Below, one piece after another: positions 1 to 8,486 of a stretch of DNA of 64,000 nucleotides. A model generated the notes under the pieces. It did no database searches, was not told where the DNA came from, and saw only the letters and a program-made list of their open reading frames with translations. Numbering within the stretch: position 1 is the first letter of the stretch; every line of letters starts with the position of its first letter. Both the position numbers and the translations under genes were made by a program. Source of the DNA: CAJXVY01 sp031580995 (lineage in GTDB: Bacteria; Actinomycetota; Actinomycetes; Actinomycetales; Microbacteriaceae); assembly GCA_031580995.1 (NCBI GenBank), contig JAVLCC010000003.1, positions 60,316 through 124,315 of the forward strand. Reading direction: 5' to 3'.

Positions 1-419
1 GCGATGCACTCAGGCCAGGCGGTGTGTTGATTGTTTATGTAGCTACCGTCACTCAGCTTTCAAGAATCACCCAGGCTATTGAGCAAACTTCTGGATACAC
101 AAAACCTCAAGCGACAGAGACCATGGTCAGAGGTTGGCATGTGGAGGGTTTGGCGGTAAGGCCCGAACACAGAATGATTGCCCACACTGGGTTTCTGTTA
201 TTCGCCAGAAGACTGGCACCAGAAACAACTTTGCCAACGTTTAAAACTAGAAGGGCAAGTAAAACCCAATACTCTGAAGAGGACATGGAAATCTGGACTC
301 CGGAGGCACTGGGGGAGGCGAACGCCAGTGCAAAAAAAATAAGGAAGAATGTACGTAAGGCAGATGCCGCGAAACAAGCAAAACTAACCAGAGGTGGTAA
401 AGATATTGAGAACAATTAA
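1..419 (+). CDS. trmI: tRNA (adenine-58-N1)-methyltransferase TrmI, C-terminal part
   Basis: This is the C-terminal part of a TrmI-family enzyme, which methylates N1 of adenine 58 in the tRNA T-loop with S-adenosylmethionine. The frame is open back to base 3, so the gene enters the window from the left and its start is not visible. The segment GGVLIVYVATVTQLSR near the edge is the conserved strand and loop after the SAM site in this family, and a W-H-V-E-G-L-A-V-R-P stretch follows, also typical. The tail is Lys/Arg-rich. Its last 26 bases overlap the next gene. In mycobacteria trmI stands at the head of the Pup-proteasome locus; here an FKBP lipoprotein and pafBC follow directly. The assignment is firm although the catalytic half is missing. 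Confidence 0.88.
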   Translation, partial: DALRPGGVLIVYVATVTQLSRITQAIEQTSGYTKPQATETMVRGWHVEGLAVRPEHRMIAHTGFLLFARRLAPETTLPTFKTRRASKTQYSEEDMEIWTPEALGEANASAKKIRKNVRKADAAKQAKLTRGGKDIENN

Positions 420-1362
420 GGCCCTAGCGATTATTGCAGCACCAGCGTTTGTTCTGGCTGGATGTGCAGCTGCAGAAACGCAGACTGAGGCAGGTTCGAC
501 CACTCTCTGTGACCCGGCAGTGAGCGGCGAGGCAAGCGAAGTGGTAAGCGTTAGCGGTGAAAAAGATGGGGAAATCGAACTTAGCTTTCCAACCCCTCTG
601 AATACCGAAAACAGCCAAACAACAATTATTCAGGAAGGTGAGGGGAGAGATTTCACAGGTGAGGCACTGAGCCGATTCCAGTATTCGATTTATAACGGAG
701 CGAGTGGTGAACTAATTGGTTCCACTGGTTTCGAAGGCGATCAGCTGGCAAAGGTGTTCGCAACTACAGAGTCTGTTCCTAATTTTTGCAATGTTTTTGC
801 AGGGATCCCCTCGGGAAGTAGCTTCGTAACCGTTTTTGCCCCAGGCGATTTCCATGACGGATTAGGAAACCCTGACTTTGGCATCTCTGCCGAGGATTCG
901 GTTGTGATGTATGTAGAGCTAGAAGAAATTGCCTACCCAAGGGCAACTGGTGAGCAGCAGGCCCAAGCGGCAGGCTTTCCAACAGTTGTTTTGACACCCG
1001 AGGGACAACCCGGCATTCAGCCCCTGGAAGGAAGCGCGCCAGAGGAATTTTCCAGCAATGTGCTAATCGAGGGAGATGGTGAGGAGATTGCAACTGGAGA
1101 TGTTGTAAATGTTCACTACTCGGGTTGGACATGGGATGGGGCTCAATTTGATTCCAGCTGGGAAAGAGGTACACCAGCAGAGTTCACAGTCAGTCAACAA
1201 GCACTGATTGAAGGATTCGTTATGGCGTTAGAGGGAGTGAAAGTTGGCTCACAGGTGATTGCAATAATTCCACCTGAGCTTGGCTATGGAGATGCCGGAA
1301 ATGCAAGCATCCCAGGCGGAGCGACTTTGGTATTCGTGGTTGACGTTTTGTCTATCGACTAA
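394..1362 (+). CDS. FKBP-type peptidyl-prolyl isomerase, predicted lipoprotein
   Basis: Predicted extracytoplasmic peptidyl-prolyl cis-trans isomerase of 322 aa. A signal peptide with lipobox LAGC puts the lipidated Cys at about residue 24, so after Lgt and LspA processing it should be anchored on the outer face of the membrane. About residues 225-322 form the FKBP fold, with VHYSGWTWDGAQFDSSW, the glycine-rich E-L-G-Y-G-D loop and the I-P-G-G-A-T-L-V-F strand that line the active site. The region before it looks like a degenerate second FKBP-like domain. I took the GTG start at 394; a TTG at 406 behind GAGGTGG is an equally good start and would shorten the overlap with trmI. Its stop overlaps the pafB start (TAATG). 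Substrates are unknown; a role in folding exported proteins is inferred. Confidence 0.85.
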   Translation: MVKILRTIKALAIIAAPAFVLAGCAAAETQTEAGSTTLCDPAVSGEASEVVSVSGEKDGEIELSFPTPLNTENSQTTIIQEGEGRDFTGEALSRFQYSIYNGASGELIGSTGFEGDQLAKVFATTESVPNFCNVFAGIPSGSSFVTVFAPGDFHDGLGNPDFGISAEDSVVMYVELEEIAYPRATGEQQAQAAGFPTVVLTPEGQPGIQPLEGSAPEEFSSNVLIEGDGEEIATGDVVNVHYSGWTWDGAQFDSSWERGTPAEFTVSQQALIEGFVMALEGVKVGSQVIAIIPPELGYGDAGNASIPGGATLVFVVDVLSID

Positions 1363-2294
1363 TGGAAAAGGCGTCGCAGACTGAGAGACTATTGAACCTT
1401 GTCTGCGTTTTGCTGACCAGCGAAATTGGAATGACCAAAGCTGAATTGTTTCAAGCCGTGCGCGGTTATCAACAAAAGGCTGAGGGGAATTTGGAAGCTC
1501 TAGACAAGTTATTTGATAGAGACAAAGACCTCATTCGCGAGTATGGGGTTCAACTGGTCAGTAATGGCAATGAGAAAAAACACAACGTTCGATATCGCAT
1601 AGCGGATGGTGAATTTAGTTGGCCCAAGGATCTGGAACTCACGGGCAGACAGCTGGAGCTATTGGAATTGGCCGCAATGGCTTGGTCGAAAACATCAATT
1701 AAGAACTTTGCAGATTTTGGTCTCATCAAACTTCGTGCACTCGGTCACAACATTGATAATTCGATAATTGGTCTAGCGCCAAGAATCACAATCTCAGACC
1801 AAAATTTTGAGATCTTATCAAGTGCAATTGTTGAAAAAACAGCCGTCATATTTGAGTATTTGAAACTAGACGCCATCAACCCTGAGCAAAAAACTGTCCT
1901 TCCCCTAAAGATTCGAAACATCGAGGGGGAGTGGGTGCTTTTGGCAAAGGATGCAAAAAATTCAAAGGTGAAAAACTATTTACTCCGAAGGATTAGCTCT
2001 ACGGTTTATAGCTCCAATGAAGAGATTCAAATTAGCAATGCAGAGATTGAACAAGCAGAGACTGACTTGGAGCAATATATTCAGCAAAATGTGGCTGAAT
2101 TATGGGTCAGGGAAGACTCCGAAGCAGAATTCAAATATGGAAAAAGTGGCGAAATAACTATCAACTACATGGATGAGGAACTACTTAGCGAGGATATTTT
2201 GGATCTTGCGTCCGATGTTCAAGTAATTTCGCCTGAATCTTTGGCGAAAAGAGTAAATGATGCGATTCAGAGAGTGGTGAGTGAGCATGCCTAG
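1362..2294 (+). CDS. pafB: WYL-domain transcriptional regulator PafB
   Basis: First half of the PafBC pair, which in mycobacteria forms a heterodimeric activator of the LexA-independent DNA damage response. The 310 aa comprise an N-terminal winged helix-turn-helix (about residues 1-85), a central WYL-type ligand-sensing region (about 140-210, containing EYLKLDAINPEQKTVLPLKI and NYLLRRI) and a C-terminal WCX extension. The start ATG overlaps the stop of the FKBP gene by one base, and the 3' end overlaps pafC, so the pair is translationally coupled. The name records original linkage to the proteasome accessory factor pafA, which is not here. The second paralogous WYL gene immediately downstream makes the PafB identification much stronger than WYL similarity alone would. 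Confidence 0.85.
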   Translation: MEKASQTERLLNLVCVLLTSEIGMTKAELFQAVRGYQQKAEGNLEALDKLFDRDKDLIREYGVQLVSNGNEKKHNVRYRIADGEFSWPKDLELTGRQLELLELAAMAWSKTSIKNFADFGLIKLRALGHNIDNSIIGLAPRITISDQNFEILSSAIVEKTAVIFEYLKLDAINPEQKTVLPLKIRNIEGEWVLLAKDAKNSKVKNYLLRRISSTVYSSNEEIQISNAEIEQAETDLEQYIQQNVAELWVREDSEAEFKYGKSGEITINYMDEELLSEDILDLASDVQVISPESLAKRVNDAIQRVVSEHA

Positions 2295-3237
2295 TGTGAA
2301 GCTAACCAACCAAGATCTCTTTGGTATCGCACTTTCAATCACGGGCTATCTTCAGCACAACAATAATGAAGTGACAATAGAACAGGCTTGCGAACATTTT
2401 GACATCAGCAAAAATCAGCTCAGGAAACTAATAAGCACCCTTTTCACATTAGAAAACTTGAAGACGACTGATTTTTTCTTCGATTTCGATCTGCACTCCT
2501 TTGACAATTCAGGGGTGCTTAGATTGAACCGAAAAGCAATAATTACCGATCCGCCGAAGCTTTCAAACCAGCAGGTTTCAGCGCTGGCGATGGGTCTCGA
2601 GTATCTAGCAAGCTTTGAAGGTCTTTCAGAGGATGCGGATCTAAATAAACTGATGGAAATCTTTGGAGCGAGCAAGAAAAGGGTTCGAAAAGACTCGCCA
2701 AAGAGTGAGAAATTACCAATTCTTCGTGAAGCGGTGGCGAGGCAGAAACAGATTGATTGTGATTACATAAACACCAAGGGGGAGAGGGCCAGACGAACCT
2801 TAGAGCCCCTTCGAATCGATCTGGTAAATGGTGTTTATTACTTAAGGGCATATTGTCCAAAAAATGAAAATGTTCGCAGCTTTCGACTGGACAGAATGAA
2901 TAATCCCGCTTTGCTACATGAAAATGTCTCTGCCACGGCAAAGAAATCACTACTGAGCGATGAAATCAACCTGCCTACCGAATCTGAGAAATTGGTGGAG
3001 GTTGTAGTAGATCTTCAAGCGAAGGATTTCTTTCGAAGCTTCTCATCAAAGCAGACCCCGAAACTTGATGGTGCAAAACTTACCGGGACGGTGTTTACAG
3101 GAGATTACTCCGCCCTTGCAAGGCACGTTATAGCTAGAGCCGGGAAGGTAAAAGTAGTTGCACCGCCAGAAGCGGTAAGCGCAGTAGCTGAGATGGCCAG
3201 AATGCTAACGCTTTCCTCTCCGGCGGACGAGGATTAG
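2287..3237 (+). CDS. pafC: WYL-domain transcriptional regulator PafC
   Basis: Second member of the PafBC activator. It has an N-terminal winged HTH (about residues 1-90), a WYL domain around residues 140-210 (CDYINTKGERARRTLEPLRI, then VYYLRAYCPKNENVRSFRLD) and a C-terminal WCX-like domain. I placed the start at ATG 2287 behind GGTGAG; the frame also permits GTG 2281, two codons upstream. The 3' end of pafB overlaps it by 8 bp, as expected for an obligate heterodimer. Its TAG stop is the first part of a TAGGCT -10-like hexamer serving the next gene, so the tat genes may be transcribed both from here and from their own start. Confidence 0.85.
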   Translation: MPSVKLTNQDLFGIALSITGYLQHNNNEVTIEQACEHFDISKNQLRKLISTLFTLENLKTTDFFFDFDLHSFDNSGVLRLNRKAIITDPPKLSNQQVSALAMGLEYLASFEGLSEDADLNKLMEIFGASKKRVRKDSPKSEKLPILREAVARQKQIDCDYINTKGERARRTLEPLRIDLVNGVYYLRAYCPKNENVRSFRLDRMNNPALLHENVSATAKKSLLSDEINLPTESEKLVEVVVDLQAKDFFRSFSSKQTPKLDGAKLTGTVFTGDYSALARHVIARAGKVKVVAPPEAVSAVAEMARMLTLSSPADED

Positions 3238-3240
3238 GCT
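3235..3240 (+). promoter_or_regulatory. -10 box for leaderless tat operon transcript
   Basis: TAGGCT lies exactly 6 nt before ATG 3247, so transcription should start on or next to the start codon. The same hexamer at the same distance precedes the starts at 9673 and 47901. It is built from the pafC stop codon. No convincing -35 is visible. Confidence 0.5.
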
Positions 3241-3246
3241 GGAAGT

Positions 3247-3576
3247 ATGGAGGCAACCTGGTTGGTGATTTGGGCTGTTGCGGGCCTGTTTGCAATTGGC
3301 TACATAGGTTATTTGCTCTATCAACTTTTTTATCGATTAAAAAACTTGGCGGAGGAGTCATTAACCTTGCAAAAAATGGCAGCTGAGACCAGAGAAAAAG
3401 CAGATGCCAAGGCCTCGAGTTTTGAAAAGGCCGAGCGGACCAGCCCCGAGAGTTTATTCACACTGCTGGGTCAGAGACGTAAGCGTAAAAGGAAAATTGA
3501 ACGGAAAAAACGCGATAGACGGCGTAGGCTGATAGACAGGATTTCTAAAATTGAAGTCGACGGAAGGTTCAGGTAG
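3247..3576 (+). CDS. small membrane-anchored protein with a basic tail, upstream of tatA
   Basis: Unrecognised 109-aa protein. Residues about 5-27 form one hydrophobic segment (WLVIWAVAGLFAIGYIGYLL). A polar, probably helical region with many Ala, Glu and Lys follows, and about residues 77-98 are extremely rich in Arg and Lys. The topology is probably a single N-terminal anchor with a cytoplasmic basic tail, which could bind nucleic acid or acidic membrane lipid. It ends directly before tatA (no gap) and sits in the pafBC-tatAC operon, so a role at the Tat translocase or the membrane is possible but not shown. The start ATG is 6 nt after a -10-like TAGGCT, and GGAAGT lies just before it. I do not assign a function. 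Confidence 0.65.
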   Translation: MEATWLVIWAVAGLFAIGYIGYLLYQLFYRLKNLAEESLTLQKMAAETREKADAKASSFEKAERTSPESLFTLLGQRRKRKRKIERKKRDRRRRLIDRISKIEVDGRFR

Positions 3577-3750
3577 ATGAGATTAAACGGCTGGGAATGG
3601 GTAATCATTCTGGTCATTGTGCTTTTGTTGTGGGGCGCTCCGAAACTGCCTGCGCTGGCAAAGAGCCTTGGGCAATCGATGAAGATTTTCAAAAAAGAGA
3701 TTCGAGACGATTCCAAGGATAAAAAGGCCAGCGACGACAAGCCCGAGTAA
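3577..3750 (+). CDS. tatA: Sec-independent translocase subunit TatA
   Basis: A 57-aa protein that is easily missed because it is so short. TatA oligomerises around TatC to form the passage for folded twin-arginine substrates. The sequence shows the usual layout: a very short N-terminus, one membrane helix (about residues 8-19, VIILVIVLLLW), the hinge GAPKLP (Tat consensus FGxxKLP), an amphipathic helix (ALAKSLGQSMKIFKKEIRDD) and a charged tail. ATG 3577 follows the stop of the preceding gene with no gap, and the TAA stop overlaps the tatC ATG by one base. The nearby Rieske protein QcrA is a likely client, since actinobacterial Rieske proteins use Tat. No TatB-like gene is seen, so TatA may act with TatC alone or with a TatB elsewhere. 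Confidence 0.9.
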   Translation: MRLNGWEWVIILVIVLLLWGAPKLPALAKSLGQSMKIFKKEIRDDSKDKKASDDKPE

Positions 3751-4532
3751 TGGCTAGGGGAAAAAACCCCGAACGCAAGATGAGCCTTGCCGATCACCTT
3801 CGGGAACTCAGAAAGCGACTTTTCTGGATTGCTAGCTTCATTTTGGTGGGAACCGTTGGTGGGTGGTTCTTATTCGAACCGGTGTTTGACCTACTTCAAC
3901 AACCAATACTTGAGCTGAGTGAACGTCAGGGAGTAAATGCCACGGTTAATTTTGGCACCGTGGTGAGTGCTTTCGATCTTCGAATCCAAGTGTCAATATT
4001 TCTAGGGTTGCTAGTATCCTCGCCGTTTTGGCTATATCAACTTTGGGCATTCATCACCCCCGGTCTCAAAAAGAACGAACGACGTTATTCGGTTGCATTC
4101 ATTGCAAGCTCAGTGCCGTTGTTTCTAATCGGGACCTACATCGCATGGATTTCCCTGCCTAACTTCGTTGTCGTGCTTTTGGGGTTCACACCCGAGGGTA
4201 GTTCCAACGTCATCAATGCAAGTGAATATGTTTTGTTTGCAATCAGGGTGCTGTTTATTTTTGGGGCGGCATTTGTGATGCCGGTGGTTTTGGTTTTGTT
4301 GAACTTTATTGGACTGATTGAAGCAAAAAGTATCATCAAGGGTTGGCGCTTTGCAGTGTTCATCATTGCAGTGGTAGCCGCGTTGGTTACACCAACGGCT
4401 GAACCAATTTCAATGCTTTTGTTGATGGTTCCGCTGGTGATGCTTTATTTACTGGCCGTTGGAATCGCCTATTTGAATGACCGCCGAAAGAGGAAAAAGG
4501 CCGAAAAGCTCAGTGAGGGGCTAAACGATTGA
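3750..4532 (+). CDS. tatC: Sec-independent translocase subunit TatC
   Basis: TatC is the polytopic receptor of the twin-arginine pathway and binds the RR signal peptide. The 260 aa begin with the conserved cytoplasmic stretch MSLADHLRELRKRLFW (about residues 11-26). Six membrane segments follow, including the family-typical F-L-G-L-L-V-S-S-P-F-W-L-Y-Q-L-W-A-F region near residue 90 and the T-P-T-A-E-P loop near residue 212. The C-terminus is Lys/Arg-rich. ATG 3750 overlaps the tatA stop by one base, and the TGA stop overlaps the TTG start of the helicase gene by 4 bp. Length and order tatA-tatC-helY match other actinobacteria. Confidence 0.95.
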   Translation: MARGKNPERKMSLADHLRELRKRLFWIASFILVGTVGGWFLFEPVFDLLQQPILELSERQGVNATVNFGTVVSAFDLRIQVSIFLGLLVSSPFWLYQLWAFITPGLKKNERRYSVAFIASSVPLFLIGTYIAWISLPNFVVVLLGFTPEGSSNVINASEYVLFAIRVLFIFGAAFVMPVVLVLLNFIGLIEAKSIIKGWRFAVFIIAVVAALVTPTAEPISMLLLMVPLVMLYLLAVGIAYLNDRRKRKKAEKLSEGLND

Positions 4533-6946
4533 ATGAACCAAGCCCGGCAGAGAAATACCGTGCAGCTAAAAAGAAATCTCAACTAACCGAGCTCGCGAAA
4601 TTCACCGAGGAACTTCCATTTGGGCTTGATAAGTTCCAGATAGATTCCTGCACTGCGCTTTCGGAGGGAAAGGGAGTTTTGGTGGCAGCTCCAACAGGTG
4701 CAGGAAAAACCGTTGTTGGAGAGTTTGCAATCCATTTGGCAATTGCCAAAAATCAAAAAGTTTTCTACACAACACCGATTAAGGCCCTTTCAAATCAAAA
4801 ATACTCTGAACTTCTAAACCGCTATGGACGCGATCGAGTTGGATTGCTCACCGGTGATAACAATCAAAACTCCAATGCTCAGATTGTTGTCATGACAACG
4901 GAGGTTTTGAGAAACATGATTTATGCGGGTTCCACAGCTTTGATTGATCTGGGGTATGTGGTGATGGATGAGGTTCACTACCTTGCCGATCGCTTCAGGG
5001 GAGCGGTTTGGGAGGAGGTTATTTTGCATCTGCCGAAAGATGTGAAGGTTGCCTCGCTTTCAGCCACTGTCTCAAACGCCGAGGAGTTTGGAGCTTGGCT
5101 TGCTGAAGTAAGGGGCGACACGGAGATCATTGTGAGTGAACACAGGCCCGTTCCCTTGCATCAGCACGTACTTTTTGGTGATGAGTTGATTGAACTCTTC
5201 GATGCCAAAAGTGGCCAAACCAAGGTAAATCAAAATCTATTGCAAAGACACCAAAGCAAACTCAGAGTTCCCTCGCACAGAGCCAGGAATGGCAAACAGG
5301 GTCGCTACATAAAAAGACAAAATCAAATTGAGCGACTAACAAAGCCAGAGGTGGTCGAAGTTTTAGAAAATCAACAGTTGCTTCCAGCGATTTTCTTTAT
5401 TTTCAGTCGAATCGGTTGTGAAAAAGCAGTGGAGGCGTGCGCCCGCTCAAACCTGCGACTCACCAGTAGAGAGGAGCAAGAAGAGATCCGCAGACAGGTG
5501 GAGCTCCGTTGCGCCTCGATAGCTGATGAAGATCTGGACACACTGGGCTATTTCGAGTGGCTATCAGCATTAGAAAAAGGCTATGCCGCTCATCACGCAG
5601 GAATGCTTCCTGCCTTCAAAGAGGTAGTCGAGGAGCTTTTTCAGCAGAAACTGGTGAGGGTCGTTTTTGCCACTGAGACCCTGGCTTTGGGAATCAACAT
5701 GCCTGCAAGAACCGTGGTTTTAGAGAAGTTGGATAAATACAACGGTGAGTCAAGAGTGGGTATAACTCCGGGGGAATACACCCAGCTAACCGGTAGAGCA
5801 GGTAGAAGAGGCATCGATGTTGAGGGGCACAGCGTTATCCTTTGGAGCTCGCAACTTGACCCAAACAGCGTTGCCGGTTTGGCCAGCAAGCGGACGTATC
5901 CTCTAAATTCAAGCTTCCGACCCACATACAACATGGGTGTGAATCTCATCTCAGCATTTGGAATGGAGCTTGCCAGTTCCATCCTTGAAAAATCATTTGC
6001 GCAGTATCAGGCAGATAAGAGTGTGGTTGGAATTGCCTCAAACATAGAGCAGAGAGAAAAATCACTGCAGGGATATGAAGAGGCGATGAGCTGTCACCTG
6101 GGGGATTTCAAGGAATACTCAACAATCAGGCGAGACATAAGTGATTTAGAGAAAAAACTTGCATTCGCAAAAAAGAGAGACATGCGCGAATCAAAGGGTA
6201 GACACCTGGATGAAAAACATCTTGCCGAACTAAAGCGCAAACTTAGAGCTCATCCCGCACACAGATGTCCTGAGCGCGAGACCCATGCACGCTGGGGGGA
6301 GCGTTATCAAAAACTAAAACGTGAAATTGAAAAAGACCTAGCAAAAATTGATTCGAGAACCAACAGGGTCAGCAAAACCTTTGAGCGCATAGTTGCACTG
6401 TTGGAACAGCTTGGTTATCTCCACAAAGACAAAGAGCTAGAGGTGACACCAAAAGGGGAGAGGCTGGCCAAGATTTACGGAGAGCGCGATTTACTGATTG
6501 CGGAGTGTGTGAACCAGGGTGCCTGGAAAAATCTAGACCCCGCCAACTTGGCAGCATTGGCAGTCTCGCTTGTTTATGAGGGAAAGCGTGAAGACAATGA
6601 GTACCAGCCAAAAATCCCAAAGGGGCAGTTTGAGGTTGCCTTGGAAAAAACCGAGAGAATCCAAAGAGAATTGGCTGATCTGCAAAATGACTATCAATTG
6701 AAAACGGAGCCTGTTTTAGAACTAGGTCTTTGCTATCCGATGTATCGATGGGCAAAGGGGGCGAACCTAGACACCGTTTTAGACATCACGGGAATGCTTC
6801 CGGGAGACTTCATTCGATGGTCAAAACAACTGATTGACCTTTTAGACCAACTCTCCACATCAGCTGATGCCAAGGTTGCCGAAACGGCCTATCAGGCAAC
6901 AGATATGGTCAAGCGCGGCATAGTTGCCTATAGCTATTACGTGTAG
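4529..6946 (+). CDS. helY: DEAD/DEAH-box RNA helicase, HelY (Mtr4/Ski2-like)
   Basis: Superfamily 2 helicase of 805 aa, related to mycobacterial HelY and eukaryotic Mtr4/Ski2, which unwind RNA in 3'-to-5' decay. Walker A APTGAGKT is at residues 54-61, motif Ia TTPIKAL near 81-87, the Walker B DEVH box at 147-150, SAT near 178-180 and motif VI QLTGRAGRRG near 420. A Lys/Glu-rich helical insertion follows, then a C-terminal DSHCT-type domain. It starts on TTG 4529, overlapping the tatC stop by 4 bp (TTGA). The tatC-helY order is widely kept in actinobacteria. The cellular substrate in bacteria is not well defined; RNA turnover is the usual inference. Confidence 0.88.
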   Translation: MNEPSPAEKYRAAKKKSQLTELAKFTEELPFGLDKFQIDSCTALSEGKGVLVAAPTGAGKTVVGEFAIHLAIAKNQKVFYTTPIKALSNQKYSELLNRYGRDRVGLLTGDNNQNSNAQIVVMTTEVLRNMIYAGSTALIDLGYVVMDEVHYLADRFRGAVWEEVILHLPKDVKVASLSATVSNAEEFGAWLAEVRGDTEIIVSEHRPVPLHQHVLFGDELIELFDAKSGQTKVNQNLLQRHQSKLRVPSHRARNGKQGRYIKRQNQIERLTKPEVVEVLENQQLLPAIFFIFSRIGCEKAVEACARSNLRLTSREEQEEIRRQVELRCASIADEDLDTLGYFEWLSALEKGYAAHHAGMLPAFKEVVEELFQQKLVRVVFATETLALGINMPARTVVLEKLDKYNGESRVGITPGEYTQLTGRAGRRGIDVEGHSVILWSSQLDPNSVAGLASKRTYPLNSSFRPTYNMGVNLISAFGMELASSILEKSFAQYQADKSVVGIASNIEQREKSLQGYEEAMSCHLGDFKEYSTIRRDISDLEKKLAFAKKRDMRESKGRHLDEKHLAELKRKLRAHPAHRCPERETHARWGERYQKLKREIEKDLAKIDSRTNRVSKTFERIVALLEQLGYLHKDKELEVTPKGERLAKIYGERDLLIAECVNQGAWKNLDPANLAALAVSLVYEGKREDNEYQPKIPKGQFEVALEKTERIQRELADLQNDYQLKTEPVLELGLCYPMYRWAKGANLDTVLDITGMLPGDFIRWSKQLIDLLDQLSTSADAKVAETAYQATDMVKRGIVAYSYYV

Positions 6947-6950
6947 GCGT

Positions 6951-6956
6951 TAGTCT
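6951..6956 (+). promoter_or_regulatory. -10 box for leaderless lnt transcript
   Basis: TAGTCT is 6 nt before the GTG start at 6963, and no Shine-Dalgarno sequence lies between. This predicts an independent leaderless lnt mRNA starting just after the helY stop. Confidence 0.5.
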
Positions 6957-6962
6957 AGGGTC

Positions 6963-8486
6963 GTGAAGGCGATGGAACTGCTCTGGAGGCTGCCACTAGG
7001 CCTAGTGGGTGGATTGATTGCTCTTTGGACTTTTCCCACCGAAAACATTTGGATTTTAGCTCCAGTAATGGTGCTCATAATCGCAGCCAGCGTAACCGGA
7101 GCAAGCTTCTGGGCTGCAAACCTGGTTGGCTTTGTGGCTGGTATGGCCTTTTATATCTCTCATATTGAATGGATAAGTCAATACTTGGGGCCGCTTCCGC
7201 TAATAGCACTTTCGGTGCTGCAATCTATTTTCTTTGCATTGGGTTTGGGAGCTTGGGCGTTTTTATACAACAGACTTTCAAAGCAAAAGGGGTTTTCAAC
7301 GCCACTATTGCTTTCCCTAATATTCGCCTCCCTATGGACCTCAAGAGAATGGCTCGCCAACAACTTCCCCTACGGAGGTTTTCCCTGGTCAAGACTTTCA
7401 ATGACCCAATCTGATTCGATCTTGGCTAACTACGCCTTTCTGGGCGGAATGTCTTTGGTCAGCTTTGTTGTCGCGCTTATCGGTATCTCAATATTTTTTG
7501 CCATCAAGTCAATTCGTGAAAACAATAAGCTTCCGATAGCCAGTGGAGTCACCGTCGTAGCGTTATTTGCTCTAGCTTTTTTGATTCCAACTGGAAGCAC
7601 CGAAAAAGTTGGTGAAATCAGGATTGCAGCTGTTCAAGGCAATGCCAACGCAGGGCTATTTGCAAACCCCGAACGGGGAAGCATTCTCAATAACCACATA
7701 AACGCATCTGATCTGATTCCAAGGTCGGAGATAGGTGATTTGGACCTGATTGTTTGGCCAGAAAACGCAAGTGACATTGATCCTTTGCGAAACCCTGACA
7801 TCCAAGACCGAATCGAAGACTATGTGGCTGAGTACTCCGCTCCACTGGTTTTTGGAACTATTACCGAAAGAAGCGGACAAGTTTTCAACTCCAGTCTTTA
7901 CTGGGATAACCAAGGGCTAGAGGATTACTACGACAAGAAAAGACCCGTGCCCTTTGCTGAGTATGTCCCGCACAGGGATTTCTACAGACTTTTTGCCCCT
8001 GACCTGATTGACCTGATTAGTCGCGATTACTCCTTTGGGGTGAGAGACGGAATCTATGAATTAGAGGAGGGCACAGCAGGGACACTGATTTGTTTTGAGA
8101 TTGCAGAGGATGACATCCCTAGAGAACTTGTTGATCAGGGGTCGCAGATTATTCTCTCGCAAACCAACAACGCTGATTTCGGATTCTCGGATGAGACCTA
8201 TCAGCAAGCAGCCATTGCCAAACTAAGAGCAATTGAAACTGGCCGGGTTGTGGTGAATATCTCCACGGTTGGAAAAAGCGTTATTTATGATGCGGACGGA
8301 GCCACGATTGATGAGGTTGATTGGTTTGAGCCAGCTGTCATGGTTGAAACCCTAGACCTTCGTGATGGAAAAACTCCTGCAATGCAGTTTGGTTTGGCGC
8401 TGGAACTTATAAACCTTGCGGCAGCTGCCGGGATTTTGGTGTTCAGCATCAGAACCAAGCCTAAAAAGAGGAAAAGAAGACGTTAG
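6963..8486 (+). CDS. lnt: apolipoprotein N-acyltransferase Lnt
   Basis: Lnt adds the third acyl chain to the N-terminal diacylglyceryl-Cys of lipoproteins. The 507 aa contain about six N-terminal membrane segments (residues about 5-205), a nitrilase-fold domain (about 215-475) and a last membrane helix before a Lys/Arg-rich tail. The catalytic triad is visible as the Glu of VWPENA, the Lys of YDKKRPVPFAEYVP and the Cys of GTLICFE. The W-S-R-L-S-M-T-Q motif of the membrane domain is present. The GTG start has a -10 box 6 nt upstream and no Shine-Dalgarno. In mycobacteria Lnt is fused or adjacent to the polyprenol-phosphate mannosyltransferase Ppm1, and no such gene is here. The stop overlaps the rbpA stop by 4 bp (TTAG). 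Confidence 0.93.
   Translation: MKAMELLWRLPLGLVGGLIALWTFPTENIWILAPVMVLIIAASVTGASFWAANLVGFVAGMAFYISHIEWISQYLGPLPLIALSVLQSIFFALGLGAWAFLYNRLSKQKGFSTPLLLSLIFASLWTSREWLANNFPYGGFPWSRLSMTQSDSILANYAFLGGMSLVSFVVALIGISIFFAIKSIRENNKLPIASGVTVVALFALAFLIPTGSTEKVGEIRIAAVQGNANAGLFANPERGSILNNHINASDLIPRSEIGDLDLIVWPENASDIDPLRNPDIQDRIEDYVAEYSAPLVFGTITERSGQVFNSSLYWDNQGLEDYYDKKRPVPFAEYVPHRDFYRLFAPDLIDLISRDYSFGVRDGIYELEEGTAGTLICFEIAEDDIPRELVDQGSQIILSQTNNADFGFSDETYQQAAIAKLRAIETGRVVVNISTVGKSVIYDADGATIDEVDWFEPAVMVETLDLRDGKTPAMQFGLALELINLAAAAGILVFSIRTKPKKRKRRR

Noticed and set aside
2543..2950. 135-codon open frame on the - strand
   Set aside because: Antisense to pafC, which has a clear WYL domain here. The composition is rich in Pro, His, Ser and Leu without any family signature.
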